Counted from the first letter of the stretch, positions 33,402 through 43,297 are shown. The stretch is DNA of 64,000 nt from Spongiimicrobium salis (GCF_043678055.1 NZ_JBHEQA010000001.1:1860001-1924000), one strand, 5' to 3'. Notes: generated from the letters alone by a model not told the origin. Translations and numbers: made by a program.

Positions 33402-34034
33402 CTATTCGTAAAAGGTAACGCTGCCGTCATTGATGTCATACATGGCACCAACAATCTTGATTTCACCAGCATCTTCCATTTCGGCCAGTATAGGGCTTTC
33501 CTTTCTGATATTGTCCATGGTCATCCGAACATTTTTTGCGGATACATTATTCACAAATTCTATGTTCGAAGAATTTCTGAGGCTTTCATCCGTAGGTTCT
33601 ACAACTGCGGCCACGGCAGGTTCTATTTTATTGATAAGGGCCGTTAAATTCCCCATTCTGGCGTGATCACAAGCTCCTTTTACGGCACCGCAGCTGGTAT
33701 GTCCCAGAACGACAACAAGGGAGGTTCCCGCAAGTTTGCAGGCAAACTCCATACTTCCAAGGATATCTTCGTTAATGAAGTTTCCCGCAATGCGAATACT
33801 GAAAATATCGCCAACTCCTTGGTCAAAAACCAATTCCGAGGAAACCCGGGAGTCAATACAACTTAGGACAGTGGCAAAAGGAAATTGCCCTGTACTAGTG
33901 TCATTTACCTGATCGAGAAGGTCGCGGTCTGCTTTTTGACGATTTAGAAACCGTTTGTTCCCTTCTTTTAAGGCCTCCAAAGACTTTTGTGGGGTCATGG
34001 TGGCCTGTGTTTCTTTAGTATGTGCTTTTATCAT
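33402..34034 (-). CDS. Beta-class carbonic anhydrase
   Basis: This 210-residue zinc enzyme interconverts carbon dioxide and bicarbonate. Zinc ligands are the Cys of VLSCIDSRVSSE and the His and Cys of VLGHTSCGAVKGACD; the Asp-Arg pair in CIDSR is the catalytic dyad. No signal peptide is seen, so it is cytoplasmic. It lies 24 bases behind the 530-residue SulP gene on the same strand, which supports a joint role in inorganic carbon uptake. Confidence 0.93.
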   Translation of the reverse strand: MIKAHTKETQATMTPQKSLEALKEGNKRFLNRQKADRDLLDQVNDTSTGQFPFATVLSCIDSRVSSELVFDQGVGDIFSIRIAGNFINEDILGSMEFACKLAGTSLVVVLGHTSCGAVKGACDHARMGNLTALINKIEPAVAAVVEPTDESLRNSSNIEFVNNVSAKNVRMTMDNIRKESPILAEMEDAGEIKIVGAMYDINDGSVTFYE

Positions 34035-34058
34035 CTATAGATTTTTTATGTTCGTATT

Positions 34059-35651
34059 CTAAGCTGTCTTAGGTCTTAGTCTAAAAAATTCGATATAACT
34101 GGGTGGGTTTTCAATTTCTCCACGCTCAGAAATAAGTTTAATATTAATATTTCTATTTTTGGCCTTTTCCGCAAAATCTTCTAAAATTTCTATAATATCG
34201 GCATCTAAATATCGTGTTTTCCTAACATCTAACTCTAAATAGGAGTCTTGGGGAAGTCTGTCCAATTCTTTAAGGATAGCTCCTTTATTAAAAAAGGTGA
34301 CTTCTTCCGCCAATGTCATTTTTAGTCTTTGTTCCCCGTTGCTCTTATCTATGATATGTAAGAAATGCGAATTCTGATAGCTTTTGTATAGGACGACCAC
34401 AATCCCTACAGCAAGTCCAAGAGCAATCCCTATTAATAAGTCTGTAAACACGATTCCGACAACAGTTACGATAAAAGGAACGAATTGTTTCCAACCTGCT
34501 TTCCACATGGCCTTAAAAGTGGCAGGTTTGGCCAGTTTATAACCAACGATAAAGAGTATGGCTGCCAACACGGACAACGGAATGTAATTGAGAATTTTTG
34601 GTATGGTTACCACAGAAATGAGAAGGAAAAAACCATGTATTATGGCACTTGCCTTTGTGCGACCACCAGATTGTATGTTAGCAGAACTTCTAACGATTAC
34701 TTGGGTTATGGGCAATCCTCCGATAAAACCGGAAATCATATTCCCAGTACCTTGAGCCAATAATTCCTTATTGGTTGGAGTAACCCGCTTTTGAGGATCA
34801 AGTTTATCCGTAGCTTCCACACAAAGCAAGGTCTCTAAGCTTGCTACCAAAGCAATGGTAAATGCGGTTACCCATATCTGTGGATTGGTGATCGCGCCAA
34901 AATTCGGAAAACTGAACTGCTTAAAAAAGCTGTCCAAATTATCTGGTACAGGAACAGAAACAAGATGTTCTTTGGCCAGTTCAAGATCCGTTCCTTGGGT
35001 GAAAAAGAAATAAACGATCCCAATGACTACGGCAACCAATGGTCCCTGTACAAGTTGGAAAAATTTCCCCATCTTACTAAATACATTACTCCACAACAAC
35101 AAGATGGCAATAGCTACCAGAGCTATAATCGTTGCTCCAGAATTAAAATTACCACTTAGCAGTGCATTTAAGGCCTTGAGTAATTCTGTTAAGGTATTTT
35201 CTCCGTCTACCTGTAAAAAGGCAAAGTCACCTTCTGGGTTTTTATCCAAACCAAAAAAATACGGAATCTGCTTTAAAATAATAATAAGCCCTATTCCTGT
35301 AAGCATACCTTTAATTACCGAAGAGGGAAAGTAATACCCAATGATTCCGGCTTTTAATACGCCAAACAATAATTGAATAGCTCCGCCCAATACCACAGCG
35401 ACCAGAAAATTTTCATATCCGCCCAATGCGCCTATCGCGGTTAAAACAATTGCCGCTAGACCTGCTGCCGGTCCACTGACCCCGATTTGAGATCCACTCA
35501 ACGCTCCGACAACAATTCCTCCAACAATTCCAGCAATTAATCCGGAGAATAATGGGGCACCACTAGCCAAAGCAATACCCAAACAGAGGGGCAGTGCTAC
35601 AAAAAATACGACGACACTTGCTGGTAAATCGTCTTTTATAGATTTAAACAT
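34059..35651 (-). CDS. SulP-family anion transporter
   Basis: This 530-residue membrane protein has the SulP core (DDLPASVVVFFVALPLCLGI, then SGSQIGVSGPAAGLAAIV, then MISGFIGGLPITQVIVRSSA). The C-terminal STAS domain is short and about 100 residues long. It is about 85 residues shorter than the SulP protein at 31438-33285 and not a close copy of it. The carbonic anhydrase gene follows directly, so bicarbonate is the likely cargo. Confidence 0.88.
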   Translation of the reverse strand: MFKSIKDDLPASVVVFFVALPLCLGIALASGAPLFSGLIAGIVGGIVVGALSGSQIGVSGPAAGLAAIVLTAIGALGGYENFLVAVVLGGAIQLLFGVLKAGIIGYYFPSSVIKGMLTGIGLIIILKQIPYFFGLDKNPEGDFAFLQVDGENTLTELLKALNALLSGNFNSGATIIALVAIAILLLWSNVFSKMGKFFQLVQGPLVAVVIGIVYFFFTQGTDLELAKEHLVSVPVPDNLDSFFKQFSFPNFGAITNPQIWVTAFTIALVASLETLLCVEATDKLDPQKRVTPTNKELLAQGTGNMISGFIGGLPITQVIVRSSANIQSGGRTKASAIIHGFFLLISVVTIPKILNYIPLSVLAAILFIVGYKLAKPATFKAMWKAGWKQFVPFIVTVVGIVFTDLLIGIALGLAVGIVVVLYKSYQNSHFLHIIDKSNGEQRLKMTLAEEVTFFNKGAILKELDRLPQDSYLELDVRKTRYLDADIIEILEDFAEKAKNRNINIKLISERGEIENPPSYIEFFRLRPKTA

Positions 35652-35725
35652 ACCTAAAATATTATAAAATCCTCTAGGTGTAACTAGAAGACGGTTTTAT
35701 TGAATTACTACTAAAATACTTAGAA

Positions 35726-36025
35726 TTAAGCGTATTTGGGAGGGGGGAGAAAAATATCCCGTACATGGGAATATCCTTTTTCAATATAAAAGGGATTCGA
35801 TGAAGTTTTTAAGGGTGGGAAAGCAGAAATGCCACTTTCCAAAATGTAAAAGAAAACGTCTTTTTCATTCAATTCCTTTTTATTCTCTTGTTTATTTTCA
35901 TCGTCATTTAAATCAATGACACTCCATGATTTACAGTCAAGATCTAAAATCGTAACTACTGAAGGTGCCATTATGGCCGTAATCAATAGCGTAGATAGAA
36001 AGACATTGATAATGAATTTAATCAT
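35726..36025 (-). CDS. Small hypothetical membrane or exported protein
   Basis: This 99-residue protein has a hydrophobic N-terminus (MIKFIINVFLSTLLITAIMA) that is a signal anchor. An acidic Asn/Glu/Lys-rich stretch follows (DDENKQENKKELNEKD), and the end YSHVRDIFLPPPKYA resembles small Bacteroidetes proteins near metal or anion transport genes. The function is unknown. It stands 74 bases upstream of the SulP gene on the same strand. Confidence 0.6.
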   Translation of the reverse strand: MIKFIINVFLSTLLITAIMAPSVVTILDLDCKSWSVIDLNDDENKQENKKELNEKDVFFYILESGISAFPPLKTSSNPFYIEKGYSHVRDIFLPPPKYA

Positions 36026-36085
36026 GTATAAAAATAATTTATAACAAATATAAATGTATTGAACGTATACTTTGTTAAATATAGT

Positions 36086-36844
36086 CTAAAAATCCCTCAA
36101 CAATTTTATACTTTCTTTGGTAATCCATCCCGTTTTACCGTCGGTCAATCGTATTTCATTCCAATCGTTTAGCTCTTCCAATACATACACTTTGGCCCCT
36201 TCATGTAATTTAAAGATTTCAGCATTGCGATTGTTGGGTTCCGATCGTACGGAGACTTCTTCTGCAAATACAATGGCAGGTTGATCCGCTTTGAAATCAC
36301 GATATTGCAAATAGGCAAAGGTAATGGTGAGGGCAACCACGCCTAATGAAGCAATACTTGTGATAAAGGCAATACGCTTTTGTGTGGCGTATTTGAGGTA
36401 ATAGAATGCAATATAGGCAAGAACGAACAACACCATAAAGGCAACTGCCGCATAGGCCCATTGGTCAAAGGATAAAAAAGTAGTGACCTGTCTGTAGATT
36501 TTGGAAATTCCTGTTTCGGGCAATTCTTCAATAGCGTCCAGGGCCATATTTTGGGAATAGGCCAGATTATTCTTTATCTGGGGGTCATTGGGTTTTAACA
36601 GTAGGGCTTTTTCATAATAATAAATGCTTGGGGCAACCTTGTTCAATTTATAGTATGCATTTCCTAGATTATAATATAGCGATACGGAATGCTTTCCGTT
36701 TTTTTGAATTTGTAAATAGTTTTCTATCGCTTTTTCATAATCCCCTTTATTATAGGCTTCGGTGGCTTCATTAAAAAGCGCATTGTTTTGGGCGGTTCCC
36801 CAAAAACTTATACAAAGCATAAAGAAATATAGTAACTTTTTCAT
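36086..36844 (-). CDS. batE: BatE: TPR protein with SH3 domain
   Basis: This 252-residue protein has a signal peptide, TPR repeats at about residues 20-95 (YNKGDYEKAIENYLQIQKNG), two membrane helices at about 130-190, and a bacterial SH3 domain at the C-terminus (SVRSEPNNRNAEIFKLHEGA). This is the layout of BatE, the last gene of the Bacteroides aerotolerance-type operon. It starts four bases after batD. The Bat proteins form an inner-membrane complex with VWA proteins; their exact role is unsettled. Confidence 0.85.
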   Translation of the reverse strand: MKKLLYFFMLCISFWGTAQNNALFNEATEAYNKGDYEKAIENYLQIQKNGKHSVSLYYNLGNAYYKLNKVAPSIYYYEKALLLKPNDPQIKNNLAYSQNMALDAIEELPETGISKIYRQVTTFLSFDQWAYAAVAFMVLFVLAYIAFYYLKYATQKRIAFITSIASLGVVALTITFAYLQYRDFKADQPAIVFAEEVSVRSEPNNRNAEIFKLHEGAKVYVLEELNDWNEIRLTDGKTGWITKESIKLLRDF

Positions 36845-36847
36845 TTG

Positions 36848-38632
36848 CTATAATTGTTTGTCCAAATAGGAAATGACTTCACTTGCTTTATTGTAATCCT
36901 GTTGCATTTGTACATCGGAAAAAGGACTGTATCTTGCCATTTCACAGTTTTTGAGCAAACCGATAAATCCATCTTTTGTGGTTTCGTCAATTTGTTTTTC
37001 TACCAGTAAGGCCGCAATTTTATCCTTACTGAACTCCGAGGTCTCTATCTTAAGCTTCGCCTTTAAGTAATTGTGTAAGGCTTTCTCCAAGGCCACATAG
37101 AATGCTGTTTTGTCTCCCAAAGTCTTCTTGGCAGCAGAAAGATACTTCCGTGCCAGCTTATTGGCTTTTTTGATTTTGTTACCCGCAACATCGCTCGCAA
37201 TAGCTTCCCGTTTTTTTCCTATTAAAATGGTAATGGGAATCAATAGTAGGGGTAACAATAACCAAAGATAGAAAGGAGTGGATCCAAAGAAGTAATCACT
37301 TCCAATAGCGGTGAGACCCGGTCGAATATCAATAAAATTAAATTGTTGATCAGCGGCAATCACCGTTTGTTTATTGGTAGTACTTGGCCCTGTAGTAGGA
37401 GAGGTTCCTGCATTTGGGCCTTCTACGACATTGATTATGATTTCGTCAGAACTTAAGGTGACGTATTTTTCGGTTTTGGGATTAAAATAACTAAAATCGA
37501 TACTCGGAACAGGATATTTTCCTCTAAAGGAAGGTACAATGGTATAATTGTTACTGATTTTACCTTGGGTTCCAGAAAGATTGGTTCTCACGCTTTCATC
37601 GAATTCCGGCTCGTAGACTTCCAATGAACTAGGGAGACTGGGCTCTGGTAACTGGAATAATTTTAGGTTTCCTTTTCCGGATACTTCTACCTTAGCTTGC
37701 AAGGATTCTGCAGCATTTAAACTGGTCTTGCTCGTCGTTACCACAAAGTCAAAGCTACCAACAGCGCCACTGAAATTTTCGGGCTGCCCATCTGTGGGTA
37801 AGGCCTTTACATTAATAGTTCTCTTTCCGGCGGATACCGTTTTATTGGTTTGGGTGTAGATGCGCCCTCCGAAAAAATCGCGTCTTTGTGTAGGAACATC
37901 CAAGGAAATGTCCAGGACCAAGGGTTCAATATCCAATTTACCCGATTTTTGGGGATACAGCACCACTCTTTTTAGAACAACGGAACGATACGGCTGTCCC
38001 CGATAAGAACTGTTCTTGACATTAAATTTGGTTACGGGAATATCCTGACTCCAAAAATTGTTGTATTTGGGGTTGTCCAAAGGCCTAAAATTGGTAAGCC
38101 GTATAGATGGTGCTATGTATAATTTATAGATTACAGTGACCGCCTCATTTAAATAAGGTCTTCCCTTAGATACTTCTGCCACCAGATGGAGCCCTTGATC
38201 GGCAACATTGTCTACATTATTTTGATTATTGGGTTTGTCCACTGCAGCCGTGACCTGCACAGTTTCTTGAAGAGATTTATAGGTTTTGCCACCTATAACA
38301 ATGGAAGCTTGTTTTATAGTGAACCTTCCTTGTGCGGTAGGAACAAGAATGTAACTGTAGGTTTTAGAATAACTGCGAATCCCATTGATCCATGAAGACT
38401 TAATGGATTGCGAAGGCCCCATGACTATTCTAAAGCCATCAAAAGTAGGAGGACTAAAGTCATCTCCATCTTTATTCATGGTAAAATCTACCCGTAAACG
38501 CTCATTAATTCCTAATTTATTTTTACTGAGCTTTACTTGAAAAGAGATTTCATCCTGTTCCTGTGCCTTTGCAAAAAAGGCCAATAACAGAAAAGGTAGA
38601 ATACTCAAATACTGTTTAAAGGTCACTTGCAT
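36848..38632 (-). CDS. batD: BatD-family protein
   Basis: This protein of 594 residues has a signal peptide, three or more immunoglobulin-like BatD domains in the first 400 residues (such as FSPPTFDGFRIVMGPSQS), a membrane helix near 435-455 (LLLPLLLIPITILIG), and a cytoplasmic helical end. The ATG at 38632 overlaps the batC stop (TAATG) and is preferred over the ATG six bases upstream. In the operon it lies between batC and batE. Confidence 0.9.
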   Translation of the reverse strand: MQVTFKQYLSILPFLLLAFFAKAQEQDEISFQVKLSKNKLGINERLRVDFTMNKDGDDFSPPTFDGFRIVMGPSQSIKSSWINGIRSYSKTYSYILVPTAQGRFTIKQASIVIGGKTYKSLQETVQVTAAVDKPNNQNNVDNVADQGLHLVAEVSKGRPYLNEAVTVIYKLYIAPSIRLTNFRPLDNPKYNNFWSQDIPVTKFNVKNSSYRGQPYRSVVLKRVVLYPQKSGKLDIEPLVLDISLDVPTQRRDFFGGRIYTQTNKTVSAGKRTINVKALPTDGQPENFSGAVGSFDFVVTTSKTSLNAAESLQAKVEVSGKGNLKLFQLPEPSLPSSLEVYEPEFDESVRTNLSGTQGKISNNYTIVPSFRGKYPVPSIDFSYFNPKTEKYVTLSSDEIIINVVEGPNAGTSPTTGPSTTNKQTVIAADQQFNFIDIRPGLTAIGSDYFFGSTPFYLWLLLPLLLIPITILIGKKREAIASDVAGNKIKKANKLARKYLSAAKKTLGDKTAFYVALEKALHNYLKAKLKIETSEFSKDKIAALLVEKQIDETTKDGFIGLLKNCEMARYSPFSDVQMQQDYNKASEVISYLDKQL

Positions 38633-39489
38633 TACCAATCTTTTTCATTTTTCACTTTAACACCTTTTACCTTTTTGGCATCTATTTTCTTCTGTACTTT
38701 TTTCTCTTCGTTCTGCATTGCCTCTAACAAATTCTGTACTTGTTGTGGGGACAACTGATTTGGACGAGGTTGTTGTTGCTGTTTTTGATCTTTGGGCTTA
38801 TCTTTTTCTCCAGGCTTTTTTTGATTGCCCTGATCTTTTTTATCATCTTCTTTTTTGTCGCCCTTATCTCCTTTGTCTCCTTCTTCGTCACCTTCATCCT
38901 TTTTGTCTTCTTCTTTCTGATCTCCTTCTTTATTCTCGTCGTTCTCGCCTTCTTTTTTATCCTTGTTTTCGTCTTTTTTATCTTTGTCGTCCTTGTTCTT
39001 ATCGTCGTTTTTGTTTTCGTCCTGTTGTTTTTTCAACAGTTCTTTTGCCAGTGCTAGATTGTAACGGGTTTCTTCGTCTTTGGGATTGTTTCGAAGGGCT
39101 TGCTTATAGGCTTCTACAGCTTTCTCATAGGTTTTGTTTTTCATATGGATATTCCCAATATTGTGGAAAGCTTTATGCTTATCCTCCTTGGAAGAGGCTA
39201 GTTCTCCTGCCTGTTTAAAACGCGAAAAAGCTTCGCTATAAGTTTCTTTATTATAATATGCATTGCCCAGATTGTAGGGGGCGGCTATATTATCATTGCT
39301 TTTGGAAATGGCTTTTCTATAATTGGCCTCTGCATTGATAAAGTCATTATCTGCAATTTCCTGATTGGCTTCCCAGGTAATGTTTTTGGAAGCCTTTAAC
39401 GCCTTGGTCTTGGCCTTTTCATTATCCTTGTCTTGGGCAAAGCTTGCAAGACTGATCAAAAGAAATAATACGCTAAATTTTATATTCAT
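38632..39489 (-). CDS. batC: BatC-like TPR protein with highly charged tail
   Basis: This protein of 285 residues has a signal peptide (MNIKFSVLFLLISLASFAQ) and three TPR repeats at about residues 30-145 (AAPYNLGNAYYNKETYSEAF, then KAFHNIGNIHMKNKTYEKAV). A 95-residue low-complexity stretch made almost only of Lys, Asp, Glu, Asn and Gly follows, then Gln/Pro. The frame is open to an ATG at 39540, but the signal peptide begins at 39489. It lies between batB and batD. The charged tail is natural for the family, though unusually long and pure here. Confidence 0.85.
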   Translation of the reverse strand: MNIKFSVLFLLISLASFAQDKDNEKAKTKALKASKNITWEANQEIADNDFINAEANYRKAISKSNDNIAAPYNLGNAYYNKETYSEAFSRFKQAGELASSKEDKHKAFHNIGNIHMKNKTYEKAVEAYKQALRNNPKDEETRYNLALAKELLKKQQDENKNDDKNKDDKDKKDENKDKKEGENDENKEGDQKEEDKKDEGDEEGDKGDKGDKKEDDKKDQGNQKKPGEKDKPKDQKQQQQPRPNQLSPQQVQNLLEAMQNEEKKVQKKIDAKKVKGVKVKNEKDW

Positions 39490-39545
39490 AATCGATGTGT
39501 TTTTTAAGAAGATCACATAAAGGATGTTCTTGTATTGCATTGTGA

Positions 39546-40592
39546 TTATTGTACTGTTTTTTCTTTGAATAGGTTTAATTGCTTAAGCCATTTGGTCTTT
39601 CGGTCCAATAGGAAAATATCCAGAAATAGAAAAAATAAGCCTATTCCCAGAAACCATTGGAATTGGTCTTTAAATTCTGCAAATTGTTTTGCTTCAAATT
39701 CAGTCTTGTCCATCTGGTTTAATTGTTCTTTAATGGCTTCTACAGCAGCTTCGGTAATTGCGCCATTGATATAGACGCCATTTCCTTCGTCTGCAATGTC
39801 TATTAAAACTTTTTCATTCAGTTTGGTAATGACCACTTCTCCCTCGGCATCCTTTTTTAGACTTTCCACAACTCCATTTTTCTTGAGGGGTATGGGAGCT
39901 CCCTTTTCTTTGCCCACCCCAATAGTGAAGACGCGTATGCCTTCGTCCACTGCTTTTTCAACAGCATTGATGGTAGAGTTTTCGGAATGGTCTTCCCCGT
40001 CCGAAATAATGAACAAAACTCTATTGGTTTGTTCTTCATCATCGTAATAGGTAGTTGCCAGTTCAATAGCCTCATTAATGGCCGTGCCTTGGGAAGATAA
40101 CATATTTGTATTCATTCCCTGTAAAAACATCTTTGCCGCACCGTAATCGGTAGTAATGGGCAATTGAGGAAAGGCCTGTCCGGCATACGCTATGATGCCG
40201 ATGCGATCACTTGCCAATTGATTGATGATTTCGGAAACCAAGCGTTTGGATTTTTCCATACGATTGGGCGCAATATCTTCTGCCAACATACTTTTGGAAA
40301 CGTCTACGGCAAAAACAATATCGACTCCTTCGCGTTTCACGGTTTCCAGCTTCGTCCCTATTTTAGGATTCACCAACCCCAGAATTAAGAAGCTTATCCC
40401 AAGAAGCATAAAAATAAGTTTTAAGCTCGACTTAAAATTGGAGCGATCTGGGGTTAATCGTTTTAAAAGGACATGATCGGCAAATTTTTTCTGTGTTCGT
40501 TTCTTCCATATATGAAGTATGACGAACATGACAATCATTATTGGAATAATGACCAATAAATAAAAATATGTTTTTTCGTCTAATTGAACCAT
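39546..40592 (-). CDS. batB: BatB: membrane-anchored VWA protein
   Basis: This 348-residue protein has two N-terminal membrane helices (YFYLLVIIPIMIVMFVILHI and a second near residue 58) and a von Willebrand A domain. Its MIDAS site is VFAVDVSKSMLAEDI. A last membrane helix near residue 320 (FQWFLGIGLFFLFLDIFLL) is typical. It presumably binds partner proteins in a metal-dependent way as part of the Bat complex. Confidence 0.92.
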   Translation of the reverse strand: MVQLDEKTYFYLLVIIPIMIVMFVILHIWKKRTQKKFADHVLLKRLTPDRSNFKSSLKLIFMLLGISFLILGLVNPKIGTKLETVKREGVDIVFAVDVSKSMLAEDIAPNRMEKSKRLVSEIINQLASDRIGIIAYAGQAFPQLPITTDYGAAKMFLQGMNTNMLSSQGTAINEAIELATTYYDDEEQTNRVLFIISDGEDHSENSTINAVEKAVDEGIRVFTIGVGKEKGAPIPLKKNGVVESLKKDAEGEVVITKLNEKVLIDIADEGNGVYINGAITEAAVEAIKEQLNQMDKTEFEAKQFAEFKDQFQWFLGIGLFFLFLDIFLLDRKTKWLKQLNLFKEKTVQ

Positions 40593-40630
40593 TTTCTCTT
40601 TTTGTACTTAAGTTTCTCTTTGAAGCAATA

Positions 40631-41629
40631 CTATATAAAACTTCGAAAGAAGGTATTTCTCAAAAACCACTCCAACAATAGGAGTATCCCGGCCAAGAAT
40701 ACCCAAAAACGAAACTTTTCTTCGTATTTATAATATTTAAATTCTTCGATTTCAGTCTTCTCCAATTTGTTGATTTCGTCGTAAATCTCTTCCAATTTTT
40801 CGTTATCGGTGGCCCTAAAATATTGCCCTCCGGTAGCGGAGGCAATTTCTTCCAATAATTTCTCATCTATTTCTACCTCGCGCATGCCATACCTAAAAGA
40901 ACCATCTGCATTATACGATATTGGAGATAATGCATTTCCATTGGTTCCTATACCAATGGTATAGGTTTTAATGCCGTATTCCAAGGCCAGTTCCGCAGCC
41001 GTCTGGGGTTCTATAAAGCCCGCATTGTTTACACCGTCCGTAAGCAGGATGATTATTTTACTTATGGCCTTACTTTCTTTTAAACGATTTACAGAAGTGG
41101 CCAATCCCATTCCAATAGCCGTCCCATCATTCAATTGCCCATAGGTAATTTCCTTAAGGGAACGTAAAACAATGTTCTTATCACTGGTAATAGGCGTTTT
41201 GGTGTAACTTTCCCCTGCATAGGCAACCAATCCTATTCTGTCGTTGGGGCGCTGTCGGATAAAATCCCCGGCAACATCTTTCAGTGCCAACAACCGATTT
41301 GGTTTTAAATCTTTGGCAAGCATACTCGAAGAAACATCAATGGCCATTACAATATCAATTCCTTTGGTCGTCTTGGTTCTTGTAGAGATGTTTTCGGTTT
41401 GAGGCCTGGCCAAAGCGGTAATGATCGCAGCTAAGGCCAATAAGCGGAATACAAACAACAACGGCTTTAGCTTGGGTAGGATACTTCCTTTGGAAAACCC
41501 CTGAATATTGGAAATGGTCAAAGAGGCCGTTTCCTGCTTGCGCATAAAGAAATACCATAGCAAAGCCACTGGTAGTAGTAGTAACAACCAGAAGAAATGT
41601 GGATTGGCAAATTCAACTCCTTCTAACAT
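40631..41629 (-). CDS. batA: BatA: membrane-anchored VWA protein
   Basis: This 332-residue protein has the same plan as BatB: N-terminal helices, a VWA domain with MIDAS motif VMAIDVSSSMLAKDL, a threonine motif in the middle, and a C-terminal helix (FWVFLAGILLLLEWFL). It follows the 553-residue BatD-like gene with no gap and precedes batB by 38 bases. Confidence 0.92.
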   Translation of the reverse strand: MLEGVEFANPHFFWLLLLLPVALLWYFFMRKQETASLTISNIQGFSKGSILPKLKPLLFVFRLLALAAIITALARPQTENISTRTKTTKGIDIVMAIDVSSSMLAKDLKPNRLLALKDVAGDFIRQRPNDRIGLVAYAGESYTKTPITSDKNIVLRSLKEITYGQLNDGTAIGMGLATSVNRLKESKAISKIIILLTDGVNNAGFIEPQTAAELALEYGIKTYTIGIGTNGNALSPISYNADGSFRYGMREVEIDEKLLEEIASATGGQYFRATDNEKLEEIYDEINKLEKTEIEEFKYYKYEEKFRFWVFLAGILLLLEWFLRNTFFRSFI

Positions 41630-43291
41630 CTATAATTCTGTTTTTACGTCTACCGAATCTAAGATTCGATCTATAATTTCCTCTGCATAACTATCATCGT
41701 CCAACCAGGTTAATATGACCTGTTGTTGAAAGCCCTTTCCTCCAAAAATGAGGATAGCATATTCGCCATTGACCAATTCCTTGGATTCTGCTACGGCAAA
41801 TTTTCCCGTACCAAACATCTTTATACCTACAACACCACTGAGTGTTGTGAATTCTTCTTGTTTGGTGATGATATTTTTGGCCCCTTGTTGTTCAAAGCTT
41901 TTCAACCATTGGTCAACTGCTTGTTCGTAATCTGGCTCTTCCTGGTTTTTCAAAGTAATGGAAGAGGTGCCAACGGTAAAAAGTCCAATGGCACTTCGAT
42001 ACATGAACAATTGCATTTCGTCAATAATTTCTGAGGCCTCCGGAGGAAGCTCTACTTCTTGGCGCAACAATACTTTTGGGGTTTCAATGCTTATGGGAGG
42101 AGCTCCATAGGTGCTGGCTACCCATTCTCCTTCCAATAATTCTTTAGTAGGGTGTCCAATAATCGTATCTTTTACATAGGCGAAACCGTAATAGGCCGTG
42201 GCAGAAACTCCGGAAGCAACAAGGACAAATGCCGCCACAATAGCGGTAATCCATATTTTTTTGCGCTTCTTTTTTTGCGCCAATTCTTCAAGATAGGCTT
42301 CTGTTTTTAGTAAATCTTCCAAAGTGGGCTCCGGTAAGGCTTCCTTGGTTTCCGTAACGATTTGTTCTATGGTTTTTCGATCGTGTTCAGCGACTGAAGT
42401 TTGCGGTTTTGATTTTGCAAATTTCACCAAATCCGCGGTTTGCAAAATACGCTTAAATTGATTTATGGTATCGCTGTTCAGATCCAGTTCTCCCGCATCT
42501 TTAAGCACTTCCAATTTTTCGATCAATTGATCTGTGGTACTTTCCAATGCAGATACTTTAGCGTCTTCTTCTAGATATGATCGAACGATCGTTGTTAACT
42601 CTGAATAGTATTCCTTGTATTCGTCTTGGATAAGATATTTGGAGTTTTCTAAATTCTTCAACTCCAGCATAGCCCGATCATATGGAGGTAGAAGGGCTAC
42701 TTTTTCCTCTTCGGTCAGCGGTTTTTTACGCCAAACGAACCAATACAGAAGGCCTGCAACAAGGGCAAGCGTCAAAAATATCCAGAGAAAAATCATCCAT
42801 AGATCGTTGCTGCTTTTTTCAACATTGATCAAAGGCTTGATGTCATAAAACTCTTTGCTTACGGTATCTACGGCAATAGTACTTACAGCAACGCGAATGG
42901 AATCCGTAAAATAGGTCTTATCATCAATGGTAATTTTTTGTTGGGGAAGGGTATAGGCTCCGGAATCAAATTGGGTTAGGGCGTATATACGTTCCAAGGT
43001 AATACGATCTTGGTTTTTAATAGTGTCTCCCAGAATGGCCTCTACCATTTCCAAAGGTAAAAAAGTCTGTCCCTCTGGAAAGACCACTTGGGCAGTGGAA
43101 TCTACTTCCACGGTCACTTTAAAATTGATCTGCTCCCCAATTTTTATGCTTGTGGTGTCGATTTTCGAAGTTACTTTTGGCGTGCTTGTTTGTGCTGTTG
43201 CCTGAACACTGAAGCCCAAAATGAAACACAACAGAAGTCCCCATAACTTTGATGAGATATCATGCCCTATATTCAATATACTATGCTTCAT
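41630..43291 (-). CDS. Bat operon membrane protein with BatD-like N-terminus
   Basis: This 553-residue protein has a signal peptide and a BatD-like beta domain at about residues 35-150 (TTSIKIGEQINFKVTVEVDS). A membrane helix follows near 170 (LWMIFLWIFLTLALVAGL), then a cytoplasmic helical segment and a second helix near 350 (IWITAIVAAFVLVASGVS). A C-terminal domain of 180 residues follows that resembles no family recognised here. It lies between the DUF58 gene and batA, where flavobacteria often carry an additional Bat gene. The C-terminal domain seems to sit outside the cytoplasm. Confidence 0.7.
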   Translation of the reverse strand: MKHSILNIGHDISSKLWGLLLCFILGFSVQATAQTSTPKVTSKIDTTSIKIGEQINFKVTVEVDSTAQVVFPEGQTFLPLEMVEAILGDTIKNQDRITLERIYALTQFDSGAYTLPQQKITIDDKTYFTDSIRVAVSTIAVDTVSKEFYDIKPLINVEKSSNDLWMIFLWIFLTLALVAGLLYWFVWRKKPLTEEEKVALLPPYDRAMLELKNLENSKYLIQDEYKEYYSELTTIVRSYLEEDAKVSALESTTDQLIEKLEVLKDAGELDLNSDTINQFKRILQTADLVKFAKSKPQTSVAEHDRKTIEQIVTETKEALPEPTLEDLLKTEAYLEELAQKKKRKKIWITAIVAAFVLVASGVSATAYYGFAYVKDTIIGHPTKELLEGEWVASTYGAPPISIETPKVLLRQEVELPPEASEIIDEMQLFMYRSAIGLFTVGTSSITLKNQEEPDYEQAVDQWLKSFEQQGAKNIITKQEEFTTLSGVVGIKMFGTGKFAVAESKELVNGEYAILIFGGKGFQQQVILTWLDDDSYAEEIIDRILDSVDVKTEL

Positions 43292-43297
43292 TTTGTG

